64,000 bases of DNA from Kosakonia arachidis (GCF_900116535.1 NZ_FPAU01000004.1:530824-594823), one strand, 5' to 3'. Positions 1-11,910 are shown, counted from the first letter of the stretch. Translations and numbers: made by a program. Notes: generated by a model not told the origin, from the sequence alone.

Positions 1-920
<920 letters not shown>

Positions 921-1316
921 CTAATGCAGGGAGAAAACCAACTCCCACGGCATATACCACAGATTGGCCAGCACCATCAGTATCAGCGAACAAAAAGTTG
1001 CATCCATACCCGAACGACGCCAGCGAACCAGCCGATGGTGGTACCCGTAATAATGCATCAGGCGGCCGCCAATCAACATTAGTCCGCAGATATGCACCAT
1101 CCAGGTTTGTGCGCCGTCCATCTCCATCAACAGTAACAGCAGCAGCGCGACGGGAATATATTCCACGGCATTACCATGAATGCGTATCGCGCTTTGCAGT
1201 TCACTGAACCCTCCGTCGCCATAACTGACGCGGTACTGCGAACGCAGGCGGATAACATCAAAAGAAAATTTCAGCAGTAACAATGCACCCAGCACGGCGT
1301 AGAGCGCGCTAACCAT
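921..1316 (-). CDS. yecN: MAPEG-family inner membrane protein YecN
   Basis: 131 residues with about four hydrophobic segments and the MAPEG-type pattern around residues 45-55 (IRIHGNAVEYIPVALLLL), where Arg, Asn and Glu form the glutathione-contact region in characterised family members. MAPEG proteins include membrane glutathione S-transferases; the substrate of YecN is unknown. It sits between cmoA and yecE as in E. coli, on the same strand but with clear gaps on both sides, so it may be a separate transcript. Confidence 0.9.
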   Translation of the reverse strand: MVSALYAVLGALLLLKFSFDVIRLRSQYRVSYGDGGFSELQSAIRIHGNAVEYIPVALLLLLLMEMDGAQTWMVHICGLMLIGGRLMHYYGYHHRLVRWRRSGMDATFCSLILMVLANLWYMPWELVFSLH

Positions 1317-1368
1317 ACTAACTCCCTTTACAATGATGGCGATGGCTTATCAATGATAGGTGCTTCAC

Positions 1369-2187
1369 TCAAAAAAGAGAAGATTGCAGCGGCAGGGAAG
1401 GTGCCGCACCAATACCGGGGATGGCGGCGTAAAGGTCCTGCCACAGCGTCTCAACCAGTTCGGGGGCCTGGGCGATATCCGGGGTATGCAGGAAAAGATA
1501 CGGTGTGGTGGTTTGCTCCCATAGCGGCAACTTTTCCAGCCAGACGGCAAAAAGCTGCCGATTCTGTGCCATATTGTCGCTACCGATGAAACGCACCATG
1601 GGATGATGGGCGGTGACCAGCGCATGTACCGGCACTTTCGGTTTTTTGCGCTGGGCTTCAATCACTGCCTGGCTGTGCGCAATTGCGCTGTGCACTGGAC
1701 GGCTATCGAGGATCACGCGGTTGACGCCGCGAGCATGCAAACCCTGGTTAAGGGCTTTCTCCTCTTCGCCTTTGGCGAAAAAAAGCGGGTGGCGCACTTC
1801 AACGCCGTAAGTAAATTCCGTGGGAAGTGCATCGAGAAAAGCCCACAGAGCAGGCAAGTCATGCGGTGAGAAAACGGCCGGAAGCTGTAACCAGTACTGG
1901 CCTATTCGCTTTGCTAACGGCGACATGCGGCTGAAAAATTCCGCTGTCAGGTCGTCGCAATGGCGTAGTGCTGCCTGGTGCGAAATGGTGGCCGGAAATT
2001 TAAAACAGAAACGAAAATCATCATTGGTCTGGGTGTACCAACGCGCGACGACCTCCGCTTTAGGGAGCGCATACAGCGTGGTGTTGCCTTCAACACAGTT
2101 GAAGTGGCGGGCATACGCCTCAAGACTGTTAATGCCAAGGCGCACCCATTTTGGGTGCGCCCATTGCGGCAGGCCGACATACATCAT
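1369..2187 (-). CDS. yecE: DUF72 family protein YecE
   Basis: 272 residues, full length for YecE, a TIM-barrel protein of the DUF72 family with no settled biochemical role. Family-typical segments are present: [14 protein letters not shown] near the start, [11 protein letters not shown] around residue 80, [11 protein letters not shown] around 150 and YLFLHTPD near the carboxyl end. Its start codon overlaps the yecD stop by four bases (ATGA), so the two are probably translated from one message. Two Met codons are adjacent at the start and either could be used. Confidence 0.93.
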   Translation of the reverse strand: MMYVGLPQWAHPKWVRLGINSLEAYARHFNCVEGNTTLYALPKAEVVARWYTQTNDDFRFCFKFPATISHQAALRHCDDLTAEFFSRMSPLAKRIGQYWLQLPAVFSPHDLPALWAFLDALPTEFTYGVEVRHPLFFAKGEEEKALNQGLHARGVNRVILDSRPVHSAIAHSQAVIEAQRKKPKVPVHALVTAHHPMVRFIGSDNMAQNRQLFAVWLEKLPLWEQTTTPYLFLHTPDIAQAPELVETLWQDLYAAIPGIGAAPSLPLQSSLF

Positions 2188-2750
2188 AACGCGCTAAGGA
2201 TCTCGTTCGTACTGCGCACGCGGCTGATCCGCGGGAAGATATTTTTCATGCTGGCCTGATGCTGTTCGGCATTCGCCGCGCTGCAAGCATCTTCAGCAAG
2301 CACCAGCGAGAAGCCAAGTTCCCAGGCATTACGGGCGGTTGATTCCACCCCGATATTGGTGGAAATGCCGCATAGCACGATAGTGTCGATACCGCGACGG
2401 CGAAGCTGCAGTTCCAGATCAGTGCCGTAAAAGGCGCCCCACTGACGTTTGGTTACTTCGATATCGCTCTCTTTTTTCCCCAGCGCCTGTGGGTAAACCC
2501 ACCAGTTCTCTGGCAGTGCATGACCGCCCGTCGCAGCGTCAACGGGTTGTTTCAACGCTTCGGCGAAATCAGCTGACCAGCCCACTCGCACCAGCACAAC
2601 AGGTGCACCGTTTGCGCGAAATTTTTCCGCCAGAGCAGCGGCGCGTTTTACCACGTCCTGTGCCGTGTGAGGACCACCAGCGAAAGGCAGAATCCCTTCC
2701 TGTAAATCGATCACCACCAGAGCGGTTTTCTCAGCATTAAGCTTCAGCAT
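2184..2750 (-). CDS. yecD: isochorismatase-family hydrolase YecD
   Basis: 188 residues, matching E. coli YecD in length. Isochorismatase-like cysteine hydrolase fold: the catalytic Asp lies in [12 protein letters not shown] near the start, the Lys in [14 protein letters not shown] mid-protein, and the nucleophile Cys in [23 protein letters not shown]. The substrate is unknown. The open frame extends further upstream, but the start at MLKLNAEK is chosen because AGGAG lies five bases before it; an adjacent ATG three bases upstream would be only two bases from that site. Coupled to yecE by a four-base overlap and divergent from aspS. Confidence 0.92.
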   Translation of the reverse strand: MLKLNAEKTALVVIDLQEGILPFAGGPHTAQDVVKRAAALAEKFRANGAPVVLVRVGWSADFAEALKQPVDAATGGHALPENWWVYPQALGKKESDIEVTKRQWGAFYGTDLELQLRRRGIDTIVLCGISTNIGVESTARNAWELGFSLVLAEDACSAANAEQHQASMKNIFPRISRVRSTNEILSAL

Positions 2751-2886
2751 CATAACTCCTGAAAAATGAATGACGTCGGTGGATACCTTACGCGTTCTGT
2801 GTGTCTGCGCGGTGTACAAATTTTGTTAAATTTTGTGAGAATGCGCAATAAGCGCGCAGCAAACGTGCGTACAGTCAGTAGCGGGC

Positions 2887-2915
2887 TTATCGTTGGTCAG
2901 AATTTCCAGTATAAT
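2887..2915 (+). promoter_or_regulatory. probable sigma-70 promoter of aspS
   Basis: A consensus TATAAT at 2910-2915 lies about 100 bp before aspS, with TTATCG 17 bp upstream as a weak -35. A GC-rich CCCCC stretch follows the -10, resembling the discriminator of growth-rate-controlled translation genes. The -10 match is seen directly; the start point is inferred. Confidence 0.5.
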
Positions 2916-3017
2916 AACCCCCTTTTTTCATCCAGTAGTGACATACGAAAATAGCTGCCACCAGAATGCCTGCCGCGCAGGTGACAGGTCGCGCGCAGCT
3001 AAGTTAAGGGATATCTC

Positions 3018-4796
3018 ATGCGTACAGTATATTGCGGGCAGCTCAATCAGTCCCATGTGGGACAGCAAGTAACGCTTTGTGGGTGGGTCAACCGTCGTCG
3101 TGACCTTGGCAGCCTTATCTTTATTGATATGCGCGATCGTGAAGGTATCGTGCAGGTGTTTTTCGACCCGGACCGTCAGGATGCGTTCCAGCTCGCTGCT
3201 GAACTGCGTAATGAATTCTGTATTCAGATTACCGGTACCGTCCGTGCCCGTGACGCGAAAAACGTCAACAAAGATATGGCTACCGGTGAAGTTGAAGTGT
3301 TTGCCACTGAACTGAACATCATCAACCGTTCCGACGTGTTGCCGCTGGACTCCAACCACGTCAACACGGAAGAAGCACGTCTGAAATATCGCTACCTCGA
3401 TCTGCGTCGTCCAGAAATGGCGCAGCGCCTGAAAACCCGTGCGAAAATCACCAGTTTCGTGCGTCGCTTTATGGACGATCACGGCTTCCTCGATATCGAA
3501 ACGCCGATGCTGACCAAAGCCACGCCGGAAGGTGCACGCGACTACCTCGTACCTTCTCGCGTTCATAAAGGCAAATTCTACGCGTTGCCGCAGTCTCCTC
3601 AACTGTTCAAACAGCTGCTGATGATGTCCGGTTTCGACCGTTATTATCAGATAGTCAAATGCTTCCGTGACGAAGACCTGCGCGCTGATCGTCAGCCGGA
3701 ATTTACCCAGATTGATGTGGAAACCTCTTTCATGACTGCGCCGCAGGTGCGTGAAGTGATGGAAGCGTTAGTGCGTCAACTGTGGCTGGAAATCAAAGGC
3801 GTTGATCTGGGCAATTTCCCTGTCATGACCTTTGCTGAAGCAGAGCGCCGTTATGGTTCTGATAAACCGGATCTGCGTAACCCGATGGAGCTGGTGGACG
3901 TGGCTGACCTGCTGAAAGCAGTCGAATTTAAAGTCTTCTCCGGCCCGGCAAATGATGCAAAAGGCCGTGTTGCCGCGCTACGTGTGCCAGGTGGCGCACA
4001 ACTTAGCCGTAAACAAATTGACGACTACGGCAAATTTATTGAAATCTACGGCGCGAAAGGCCTGGCGTACATCAAGGTCAATGAAGCGGCGAAAGGCCTG
4101 GAAGGCATCACCAGCCCGGTGGCCAAGTTCCTGAATGCTGAAATTGTCAGCGCGATCCTTGAGCGCACCGGCGCGCAGGACGGCGACATGATTTTCTTCG
4201 GCGCGGACCACAAGAAAGTGGTTGCTGATGCGCTGGGCGCGCTGCGTCTGAAACTCGGCAAAGATCTGAACCTGACTGACGAAGCGAAGTGGGCCCCGCT
4301 GTGGGTTATCGACTTCCCGATGTTTGAAGATGACGGCGAAGGCGGTCTGACGGCGATGCACCATCCGTTCACCTCGCCGAAAGACATGAGCGCTGCCGAG
4401 CTGAAAGCGGCCCCGGAAGATGCGGTGGCTAACGCCTACGACATGGTGATCAACGGTTACGAAGTGGGCGGTGGTTCTGTCCGTATCCACCGCGGCGAAA
4501 TGCAGCAGACTGTGTTCGGCATCCTGGGGATTAACGAGCAGGAACAGCGCGAGAAGTTCGGCTTCCTGCTGGATGCGCTGAAATACGGTACGCCGCCGCA
4601 TGCGGGTCTGGCATTCGGTCTGGATCGTCTGACTATGCTGCTGACCGGTACCGATAACATTCGTGACGTTATTGCGTTCCCGAAAACCACGGCGGCGGCT
4701 TGCCTGCTGACTGAAGCGCCGAGTTTTGCTAGCCAGGCCGCGCTGGCGGAACTGGGCATTGCGGTGGTCAAAAAAGAGACCCCGGAGAATAAATAA
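3018..4796 (+). CDS. aspS: aspartate--tRNA ligase
   Basis: 592 residues, bacterial-type aspartyl-tRNA synthetase acting in the cytoplasm to charge tRNA-Asp. Order of domains: OB-fold anticodon-binding domain (residues 1-110), class II catalytic core beginning around 140, the bacterial GAD insertion in the middle (about 290-420), and the class II carboxyl motifs. Visible motifs are motif 2 with [18 protein letters not shown] and motif 3 with [15 protein letters not shown]. The start MRTVYCGQL fits the family. One base separates its stop from nudB, indicating an operon. Confidence 0.98.
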   Translation: MRTVYCGQLNQSHVGQQVTLCGWVNRRRDLGSLIFIDMRDREGIVQVFFDPDRQDAFQLAAELRNEFCIQITGTVRARDAKNVNKDMATGEVEVFATELNIINRSDVLPLDSNHVNTEEARLKYRYLDLRRPEMAQRLKTRAKITSFVRRFMDDHGFLDIETPMLTKATPEGARDYLVPSRVHKGKFYALPQSPQLFKQLLMMSGFDRYYQIVKCFRDEDLRADRQPEFTQIDVETSFMTAPQVREVMEALVRQLWLEIKGVDLGNFPVMTFAEAERRYGSDKPDLRNPMELVDVADLLKAVEFKVFSGPANDAKGRVAALRVPGGAQLSRKQIDDYGKFIEIYGAKGLAYIKVNEAAKGLEGITSPVAKFLNAEIVSAILERTGAQDGDMIFFGADHKKVVADALGALRLKLGKDLNLTDEAKWAPLWVIDFPMFEDDGEGGLTAMHHPFTSPKDMSAAELKAAPEDAVANAYDMVINGYEVGGGSVRIHRGEMQQTVFGILGINEQEQREKFGFLLDALKYGTPPHAGLAFGLDRLTMLLTGTDNIRDVIAFPKTTAAACLLTEAPSFASQAALAELGIAVVKKETPENK

Positions 4797-4797
4797 G

Positions 4798-5241
4798 ATG
4801 CCATTCAAGCATCCCGTTTCCGTGCTGGTGGTGATTTACGCGCAGGACACGAAACGGGTGCTGATGTTGCAGCGACGCGACGACCCCGATTTCTGGCAGT
4901 CGGTAACCGGCAGCCTGGAAGCAGGGGAGAATGCAACGCAAGCCGCCCTGCGTGAAGTAAAGGAAGAGGTCGAAATCGATGTTGTCTGCGAACAACTGAC
5001 CTTAGTCGACTGTCAGCGCACGGTGGAGTATGAAATCTTTAGTCATTTACGTCATCGCTATGCGCCGGGCGTAACGCACAATACCGAATCCTGGTTTTGT
5101 CTTGCGCTGCCCCATGAACGTCCGATTGTTTTTACCGAACATCTGACGTACCGATGGCTTAATGCCCCCACAGCGGCGGCATTAACCAAATCGTGGAGCA
5201 ACCGGCAGGCGATTGAAGAATTTGTTATTAACGCCGACTAA
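4798..5241 (+). CDS. nudB: dihydroneopterin triphosphate diphosphatase NudB
   Basis: 147 residues, Nudix hydrolase that removes pyrophosphate from dihydroneopterin triphosphate, an early folate pathway step. The Nudix box is plain: GSLEAGENATQAALREVKEEVEID around residues 38-60, with the REVKEE core of catalytic glutamates. The start ATG lies one base after the aspS stop, implying coupled translation. Slightly shorter at the amino end than E. coli NudB (150). A degenerate ERIC repeat begins right after its stop codon. Confidence 0.96.
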   Translation: MPFKHPVSVLVVIYAQDTKRVLMLQRRDDPDFWQSVTGSLEAGENATQAALREVKEEVEIDVVCEQLTLVDCQRTVEYEIFSHLRHRYAPGVTHNTESWFCLALPHERPIVFTEHLTYRWLNAPTAAALTKSWSNRQAIEEFVINAD

Positions 5242-5366
5242 ATTTCCCCGGAATTTTAGTTCTCAGAAAGGCGGCAAAGCCGGACGCTGCCAGAAGCTTA
5301 CTTCGGTAAGTCACTGGTGCGGATGGGGAAGCCAACATTACCTGAGGGCTGAAAGGCGAAGGGAAA
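5242..5366 (+). repeat. degenerate ERIC (IRU) intergenic repeat
   Basis: The nudB-yebC gap holds an element of about 125 bp matching the ERIC layout. The central palindrome is CCAG-aag-CTTAC-TTCG-GTAAG-tca-CTGG (5290-5317), against CCAG-gag-CTTAC-ATAA-GTAAG-tga-CTGG in ERIC. The left half carries AGTTCTCAGAAAGGCGGCAA (ERIC: AGTTGCAGGAAGGCGGCAA). The right half carries AAGCCAAC and then GGCTGAAAGGCGAAGGG near 5356. The outer TATACCC ends are eroded. ERIC elements are non-coding imperfect palindromes confined mostly to enteric intergenic regions. Consensus recalled from memory. Confidence 0.82.
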
Positions 5367-5388
5367 TGGCTTTATTGGAGAGTTTTTT

Positions 5389-6129
5389 ATGGCAGGTCAC
5401 AGTAAATGGGCCAACACCAAACACCGCAAAGCAGCACAGGATGCCAAGCGCGGTAAGATCTTTACCAAAATCATTCGCGAGCTGGTTACGGCTGCCCGTC
5501 TGGGCGGCGGCGATATCGGTTCCAACCCGCGTCTGCGCGCGGCGGTGGATAAAGCGTTGTCCAACAATATGACCCGCGACACCTTAAACCGTGCTATCGC
5601 GCGCGGTGTGGGCGGCGATGACGATTCGAATATGGAAACCATCATTTATGAAGGTTATGGCCCTGGCGGCACCGCGGTAATGGTTGAATGTCTGAGTGAC
5701 AATCGCAACCGTACCGTTGCCGAAGTGCGTCATGCTTTCAGCAAATGTGGTGGTAACCTGGGGACTGACGGTTCTGTGGCTTATTTGTTCAGCAAAAAAG
5801 GCGTTATCTCCTTTGAAGCGGGCGACGAAGACACCATCATGGAAGCGGCACTGGAAGCCGGTGCTGAAGACGTGGTGACCTTTGATGACGGTGCTATCGA
5901 CGTCTACACTGCGTGGGAAGAGATGGGTGCCGTGCGTGATGCACTGGAAGCGGCTGGCCTGAAAGCGGATAACGCTGAAGTGTCGATGATTCCGTCAACC
6001 AAAGCAGATATGGATGCAGACACAGCGCCGAAACTGCTGCGTCTGATCGATATGCTGGAAGATTGCGACGACGTACAGGAAGTCTACCATAACGGTGAGA
6101 TCTCCGATGAGGTTGCGGCGACACTGTAA
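5389..6129 (+). CDS. yebC: YebC/PmpR-family translation/transcription factor YebC
   Basis: 246 residues, full length for the family. The amino end [20 protein letters not shown] is the universal YebC signature, followed by [19 protein letters not shown] and the [10 protein letters not shown] segment. Members have been described as DNA-binding regulators and more recently as factors that relieve ribosome stalling; the exact role here is not decided by sequence. It precedes ruvC by 37 bp, as in E. coli, and probably shares a transcript with it. An ERIC repeat lies just upstream. Confidence 0.96.
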   Translation: MAGHSKWANTKHRKAAQDAKRGKIFTKIIRELVTAARLGGGDIGSNPRLRAAVDKALSNNMTRDTLNRAIARGVGGDDDSNMETIIYEGYGPGGTAVMVECLSDNRNRTVAEVRHAFSKCGGNLGTDGSVAYLFSKKGVISFEAGDEDTIMEAALEAGAEDVVTFDDGAIDVYTAWEEMGAVRDALEAAGLKADNAEVSMIPSTKADMDADTAPKLLRLIDMLEDCDDVQEVYHNGEISDEVAATL

Positions 6130-6166
6130 TGTCGCTGACTAAACCACCCCTGGCCGGAGGCGCATA

Positions 6167-6691
6167 ATGGCGATTATTCTCGGTATTGACCCGGGTTCGC
6201 GCGTCACCGGTTACGGTGTGATCCGCCAGACAGGAAGGCAACTGACCTACCTCGGCAGCGGCTGCATTCGCACGAAGGTCGAGGATTTACCGTCGCGCCT
6301 CAAGCTCATTTATGCAGGCGTGACGGAAATCATCACCCAGTTTCAGCCGGATTTTTTCGCCATCGAACAGGTGTTTATGGCGAAAAATGCCGATTCAGCG
6401 CTGAAACTTGGGCAGGCGCGCGGTGTGGCGATCGTTGCCGCCGTTAATCAGGAACTCCCCGTTTTTGAGTATGCTGCCCGTCAGGTCAAACAGACGGTTG
6501 TCGGTATTGGAAGCGCCGAAAAAAGCCAGGTGCAGCACATGGTGCGAACCTTGCTGAAACTTCCGGCCAATCCGCAGGCGGATGCCGCTGATGCGCTGGC
6601 GATTGCCATTACGCATTGCCATATCAATCAGAACGCCTTGCAGGTGAGCAGCAGTACACGGCTTAATCTTGCTCGCGGAAGATTACGTTAA
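6167..6691 (+). CDS. ruvC: crossover junction endodeoxyribonuclease RuvC
   Basis: 174 residues. RuvC dimers cut Holliday junctions symmetrically after RuvAB has moved the junction. The RNase H-fold acidic residues are visible: Asp in [14 protein letters not shown] (residue 7), Glu in [12 protein letters not shown] (about 66), and the paired Asp in [16 protein letters not shown] near 138-141. It is not in one operon with ruvAB here: a terminator and two unrelated genes lie between them. Confidence 0.98.
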   Translation: MAIILGIDPGSRVTGYGVIRQTGRQLTYLGSGCIRTKVEDLPSRLKLIYAGVTEIITQFQPDFFAIEQVFMAKNADSALKLGQARGVAIVAAVNQELPVFEYAARQVKQTVVGIGSAEKSQVQHMVRTLLKLPANPQADAADALAIAITHCHINQNALQVSSSTRLNLARGRLR

Positions 6692-6717
6692 AAAGCGCCA
6701 GTTAATGGCGCTTTTTT
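6692..6717 (+). terminator. terminator after ruvC
   Basis: AAAGCGCCA-gttaa-TGGCGCTTT followed by a T run, starting right after the ruvC stop. The stem is flanked by A and T runs, so it can also end leftward transcription of the convergent regulator gene, whose stop codon lies at its edge. Confidence 0.85.
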
Positions 6718-7535
6718 TATAACAGTGAGCGGATTTTTTGCGCATCCTCTTCATTCGATGGGTTATAGACCACCATCGTCAAATCGGGTTGTCCTTCAAC
6801 AGAAAAGCTCGAATACTCCAGCGACAACTTGCCGACATTCCTGTGCAACAGAATTTTAGTGCCTTCTCCCATCCCGCCAATATTATTGCTTTGCCATAGC
6901 TCGGCAAATTCAGGAGAGGCTGAACTCAGCTCTTCTACCAGAGGGCGGATCTCCGCCGATGCTCCTGCACGGGTTGCATCGGCACGAAACGCCGCTACCA
7001 GATAGCGCGCCAGTGCGTACCAGTCGCTTTGGGCTGCGCGAGCCTGCGGATTAAGGAAAATACGGCGCAGAATATTTCGCTCCTGTGCGGGCAATGTGGG
7101 GTAATCGGATAAAACCACGGTGGCCGCTTTGTTCCATGCCAGCACATCCCAGGTGGCATTACGGATCAATGCCGGGCTGATGGGCATACAGTCCAACACC
7201 TTTTGCAGCCTTTCGGTGACTGTGCCGGTCGCCGCGTAATGTATGCCCGGCGCGCGCCCGAGAGCAAGGTGAAAAACATGCTCCCGTTCCCGTTCGGAAA
7301 GGCGCAACGCCTGACAAATTCTGTCCAGCACTTCTGCGGATGGTGTGCCGCCGCGTCCTTGTTCAAGCCAGGTATACCAGGTAGCACTAATACAGGCCAG
7401 ATGTGCGACTTCTTCCCGCCGCAGCCCCGGAGTGCGTCGGCGTGCGGTGTGAAATCCCAGCGCGTTGGGATCCAGCTGTGCACGGCGGGATTTCAGGTAA
7501 CTGCCCAGATCTTTTGGCTGTGTAACGCTCTGCAT
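6717..7535 (-). CDS. helix-turn-helix regulator, XRE family with MmyB-like ligand domain
   Basis: 272 residues. The amino half has an XRE-type helix-turn-helix (about residues 10-80; RTPGLRREEVAHLACISATW followed by YTWLEQGR), and the rest matches the MmyB-like ligand-binding domain (ALIRNATWDVLAWNKAA, about 130-260), a combination common in actinobacterial and proteobacterial regulators. It is divergent from the NAD(P)-binding oxidoreductase at 7631 with about 95 bp between, the usual layout of a local regulator and its target. AAGGA lies eight bases before the ATG. The target and ligand are unknown. E. coli has yebB at this position. Confidence 0.88.
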   Translation of the reverse strand: MQSVTQPKDLGSYLKSRRAQLDPNALGFHTARRRTPGLRREEVAHLACISATWYTWLEQGRGGTPSAEVLDRICQALRLSEREREHVFHLALGRAPGIHYAATGTVTERLQKVLDCMPISPALIRNATWDVLAWNKAATVVLSDYPTLPAQERNILRRIFLNPQARAAQSDWYALARYLVAAFRADATRAGASAEIRPLVEELSSASPEFAELWQSNNIGGMGEGTKILLHRNVGKLSLEYSSFSVEGQPDLTMVVYNPSNEEDAQKIRSLL

Positions 7536-7630
7536 CCTGTTAGTCCTTATACCACGATAAAGTCACTACTTTTCTCTATTACGGATATTTATAAGGATAA
7601 CGGCGCGAGTCAACATAAGGAGGCACACGC

Positions 7631-8512
7631 ATGCATGTTTTTCTGACTGGCGCGACCGGATGGGTCGGCGCAACAGTGGCGGCAGAATTACTGGCCGCCG
7701 GGCATCAGGTAAGTGGCCTGGTGCGAAATGTAGACAAGGCGCAGGCACTGCTTGCCGCTGGCGGGCAAGTGGTTCACGGGACGCTGGACGATCACGATAT
7801 TCTTCTTGCTGCGGCAGCGAAAGCCGATGCTGTGATCCACACCGCGTTCAATCATGATTTTTCACGCTTTGCACAGAATTGCGTGCAGGATCAACGCGCC
7901 ATTGAAGTCCTGGGAGAGGCGTTACTCGGCTCCGAGCGTCCGCTATTAGTAACTTCGGGGCTGGCAAGGCTGGTGCAGGGGCGCCCGGCAACGGAAGCAG
8001 ACAAACCGGCTGAAGGGCCGGACTATCTTCGTCGTTCCGAACAGGCGGCGCAGATGCTGGCTGAAAAAGGCGTACGCGCGGCGAGTATCCGTCTGGCGCC
8101 TACCGTACATGGCATCGGCGATCACGGCTTTGTACCCATTTTGATCGCACTGGCAAAAGAAACCGGTGTTGCTGGCTGGCCTGCAGAGGTGAACAATCAC
8201 TGGGCGGCGGTACACCGCATTGATGCAGCGAAAGTCTATCGGCTGGCACTGGAAAGCGGCGTGACACAGCCGGTTTACCACGCGGTTGCGGAGGAGGCGA
8301 TTGCCATGCGTGATATCGCCATTGCCATCGGCAAAATGCTTGGTTTACCAGCCGAACCGCGTGAAGCCGCACATTTTGGCTGGTTCGCTAATTTTGCGGC
8401 CGGGGAGATGTCAGCATCAAGCGAACAGACGCGCAAAGTGCTGGGCTGGCAGCCAACGCAGCGTACGTTGCTAGACGATCTGGACGATGAAGCGTATTAC
8501 GCCAATTCCTGA
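7631..8512 (+). CDS. NAD(P)-dependent SDR-type oxidoreductase
   Basis: 293 residues of the extended/atypical short-chain dehydrogenase class. The dinucleotide-binding motif is at the very start (FLTGATGWVGATVAAELLAAGH). The central region carries AVIHTAFNHDF and TSGLARL; a canonical YxxxK is not obvious, as in several NmrA/epimerase-like members, so it may be a binding or atypical reductase protein. A strong AAGGAGG precedes the ATG. It is divergent from the XRE/MmyB regulator, which probably controls it. Substrate unknown. Confidence 0.88.
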   Translation: MHVFLTGATGWVGATVAAELLAAGHQVSGLVRNVDKAQALLAAGGQVVHGTLDDHDILLAAAAKADAVIHTAFNHDFSRFAQNCVQDQRAIEVLGEALLGSERPLLVTSGLARLVQGRPATEADKPAEGPDYLRRSEQAAQMLAEKGVRAASIRLAPTVHGIGDHGFVPILIALAKETGVAGWPAEVNNHWAAVHRIDAAKVYRLALESGVTQPVYHAVAEEAIAMRDIAIAIGKMLGLPAEPREAAHFGWFANFAAGEMSASSEQTRKVLGWQPTQRTLLDDLDDEAYYANS

Positions 8513-8543
8513 ACCGCGCTCGTGCTTTTCTTTCCATATTCGG

Positions 8544-8559
8544 CTGGATATCTATCCAG
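8544..8559 (+). promoter_or_regulatory. LexA (SOS) box of ruvAB
   Basis: CTGGATATCTATCCAG, a CTG-N10-CAG palindrome about 50 bp before ruvA. It overlaps a predicted -35 region; TATGAT at 8568-8573 fits a -10 with a 17-bp spacer. The same operator is known for ruvAB of E. coli, so SOS induction is well supported. Confidence 0.9.
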
Positions 8560-8611
8560 CCTTTTTTTATGATACAGCATTACACCTTAGCCCATAGCGC
8601 AGGAGCGTCAC

Positions 8612-9223
8612 GTGATAGGCAGACTCAGAGGCATTATTGTAGAAAAACAACCCCCATTGGTTCTGCTGGAAGTGGGAGGCGTGGGCTATGAAGTGCACAT
8701 GCCGATGACCTGTTTTTATGAATTACCGGATGCCGGTAAAGAGGCGATGGTTTTCACCCAGTTTGTGGTGCGTGAAGATGCGCAACTGCTGTACGGTTTT
8801 AATAATAAACAGGAGCGCACGCTGTTTCGCGAGCTGATCAAAACAAATGGCGTTGGACCGAAACTGGCGCTGGCGATTTTGTCCGGCATGTCGGCACAGC
8901 AATTTGTTAACGCCGTCGAACGGGAAGATCCGGCCGCGCTGATCAAATTGCCAGGTATCGGTAAAAAGACCGCAGAGCGCCTGATTGTCGAAATGAAAGA
9001 TCGCTTTAAAGGTCTGCATGGCGATCTCTTCACACCGGCGGCCGATCTGGTTCTTACCTCTCCAGCCAGCCAGGCGACGGACGACGCAGAGCAGGAAGCA
9101 GTTGCCGCGCTGGTGGCGCTGGGATATAAACCTCAGGAAGCCAGTCGGATGGTTAGCAAGCTTGCCCGCCCGGATGCCAATAGTGAAACCCTGATCCGTG
9201 AAGCGCTGCGCGCGGCGTTGTGA
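8612..9223 (+). CDS. ruvA: Holliday junction branch migration protein RuvA
   Basis: 203 residues with a GTG start (8612), preceded by AGGAG. RuvA tetramers bind the four-way junction and recruit RuvB. The amino OB domain ([20 protein letters not shown]) is followed by tandem helix-hairpin-helix motifs ([12 protein letters not shown] near 80-95, [16 protein letters not shown] near 115-130) and a mobile carboxyl UBA-like domain ([18 protein letters not shown]) that contacts RuvB. LexA controlled; eight bases separate it from ruvB. Confidence 0.98.
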   Translation: MIGRLRGIIVEKQPPLVLLEVGGVGYEVHMPMTCFYELPDAGKEAMVFTQFVVREDAQLLYGFNNKQERTLFRELIKTNGVGPKLALAILSGMSAQQFVNAVEREDPAALIKLPGIGKKTAERLIVEMKDRFKGLHGDLFTPAADLVLTSPASQATDDAEQEAVAALVALGYKPQEASRMVSKLARPDANSETLIREALRAAL

Positions 9224-9228
9224 GGTAG

Positions 9229-10242
<1,014 letters not shown>

Positions 10243-10245
10243 ACA

Positions 10246-10277
10246 AAAAGGCCGATAGCCGCTGCTTCCGGCCTTTT
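10246..10277 (+). terminator. terminator between ruvB and znuB
   Basis: Perfect nine-base arms AAAAGGCCG / CGGCCTTTT with a 14-base loop, four bases after the ruvB stop. A/T runs on both sides allow it to serve ruvAB and the convergent znuCB. Confidence 0.8.
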
Positions 10278-10326
10278 ACGTCAGTGGCGGTTGCGGATGA
10301 TTTCACCCGGCTGCGCATGCTAATAC

Positions 10327-11112
10327 TTAGTTAACGGGTTTTCTGGTCATGCTGAAGATAAACAGCAGCGCTGCGCACAGCACGACCGACGGGCCTGCTG
10401 GCGTATCATAGAAGGCGGAGAAGGTCAGACCGCCGGTCACCGCAATCATCCCAACGCCTACGGCAACCGCCGCCATTTGCTCTGGCGTTCGCGCGAATCG
10501 ACGCGCTGTCGCTGCCGGGATAATTAACAGTGAAGTGATGATCAGCGCACCGACGAATTTCATGGCGACACCAATAGTCAGGGCAGTAACCAGCATCAGC
10601 AACAGTTTAACGCGTTGCAGTTTTACGCCGTCAACAAATGCCAGCTCCGGACTGATGGTCATCGACAGTAGGTTACGCCACTGCCAGAGCAGGATCGCCA
10701 GTACCACCACCACGCCAGAAGCAATGACAACCAGATCGTCCGGCGTCACCGCCAGCAGATCGCCAAACAGATAGGCCATCAAATCGACGCGAATGTTCGA
10801 CATCAAGCTGACCACGACCAGCCCGAGAGACAGTGCACTATGCGCCATTATGCCGAGCAGAGTATCAATCGCCAGTTGCGGTCTTTTCTCCAGCCACACC
10901 AGACCGGCTGCCAGCAGTAACGTCACAGCAATAACAGCGTAGAATGGATTCACATCCAGCAGAAGACCAAATGCAACACCCAGTAAAGAAGCATGCGCCA
11001 GCGTATCGCCAAAATAGGACATCCGTCGCCAGACAACAAATGAGCCCAGCGGCCCGGCAGCACAGGCAAGCATGATCCCGGCCAGCCAGCCGGGCAGTAA
11101 GAATTCAATCAT
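10327..11112 (-). CDS. znuB: zinc ABC transporter permease ZnuB
   Basis: 261 residues, integral membrane permease of the ABC-3 metal-uptake family with about eight hydrophobic helices. It forms the channel for Zn2+ delivered by ZnuA and powered by ZnuC. The family loop [20 protein letters not shown] lies in the second half. Its ATG overlaps the znuC stop by four bases, so ZnuC and ZnuB are coupled. Confidence 0.97.
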   Translation of the reverse strand: MIEFLLPGWLAGIMLACAAGPLGSFVVWRRMSYFGDTLAHASLLGVAFGLLLDVNPFYAVIAVTLLLAAGLVWLEKRPQLAIDTLLGIMAHSALSLGLVVVSLMSNIRVDLMAYLFGDLLAVTPDDLVVIASGVVVVLAILLWQWRNLLSMTISPELAFVDGVKLQRVKLLLMLVTALTIGVAMKFVGALIITSLLIIPAATARRFARTPEQMAAVAVGVGMIAVTGGLTFSAFYDTPAGPSVVLCAALLFIFSMTRKPVN

Positions 11113-11864
11113 GATTGTCCATTACCCTGGCGCAGAACAATGCGGCCCTGCAGATCGTGGCGGTGGTTATGGTTATGGCGATAAATGCCAAGCTGTTCCG
11201 CACCGCGATGCCCGAACATAGAGATAAACTCCGGATGCATGGAAACCACTTCTGGTGTACCTGAACAGCAAATATGATGATTAAGGCACAGGACTTCATC
11301 CGTTTTCGCCATCACCAGATGCAGATCGTGGGAAACCATCAGTACCGCACAGTCGAGCTCTTTTCGCAGTTGATCTATCAGATTGTAGAGCGCAACCTGG
11401 CCATTGACGTCTACGCCTTGGGTTGGTTCATCCAACACTAAAAGCTGCGGGCTATTAAGCAGGGCGCGAGCCAGTAAAACACGCTGCGTTTCACCTCCGG
11501 AAAGCTTTTGCATCGGTGCATCCACCAGATGGGCAGCCTGAACGCGTTTCAGCGCCGGAACAATTTCGTCTTTGAGGGTGCCGGGGCGCAAACGCATAAA
11601 GCGGCCTACCGTCAGCGGCAAGGTGGCGTCAAGATGCAATTTTTGCGGCACATAGCCGATACGCAGGTTCTTTTCACGCTTGATCATCCCCGCATCCGGT
11701 GCTATCAGGCCCAGCACTGCGCGCACCAGTGTAGATTTACCCGCACCATTAGGGCCGAGTAATGTTAAAATTTTTCCAGCGCGTAAGTTGAGCGAAATGT
11801 CAGAAAGGACGCGCCGTTGGCCAAACGCAACGGTGACATTGTCGAGCGTTACAAGATTCGTCAT
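11109..11864 (-). CDS. znuC: zinc ABC transporter ATP-binding protein ZnuC
   Basis: 251 residues from [10 protein letters not shown]; the frame is open further upstream but this start matches the family. Walker A is [19 protein letters not shown], the signature is [16 protein letters not shown], Walker B is [13 protein letters not shown], and the switch His is in VLMVSHDLH. The His-rich tail ([12 protein letters not shown]) is typical of ZnuC. Divergent from znuA; the shared region carries a Zur operator. Confidence 0.97.
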   Translation of the reverse strand: MTNLVTLDNVTVAFGQRRVLSDISLNLRAGKILTLLGPNGAGKSTLVRAVLGLIAPDAGMIKREKNLRIGYVPQKLHLDATLPLTVGRFMRLRPGTLKDEIVPALKRVQAAHLVDAPMQKLSGGETQRVLLARALLNSPQLLVLDEPTQGVDVNGQVALYNLIDQLRKELDCAVLMVSHDLHLVMAKTDEVLCLNHHICCSGTPEVVSMHPEFISMFGHRGAEQLGIYRHNHNHRHDLQGRIVLRQGNGQS

Positions 11865-11890
11865 AGCATTTAACAGGTTGCACAAGTTGT

Positions 11891-11910
11891 CGGATGTTAT
11901 AATATCACAC
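11891..11910 (+). promoter_or_regulatory. Zur operator between znuC and znuA
   Basis: CGGATGTTATAATATCACAC contains the ATGTTATAATATCAC core seen at the E. coli znuA/znuC Zur site (recalled). It lies between the divergent genes, so Zn-loaded Zur should repress uptake in both directions. The TATAAT inside also looks like a -10 element, consistent with direct occlusion. Confidence 0.85.

Noticed and set aside
3978-4808. 276-codon reverse frame inside aspS
   Set aside because: Entirely antisense to a highly conserved synthetase; a shadow of codon bias, rich in His/Arg/Gln with no domain.
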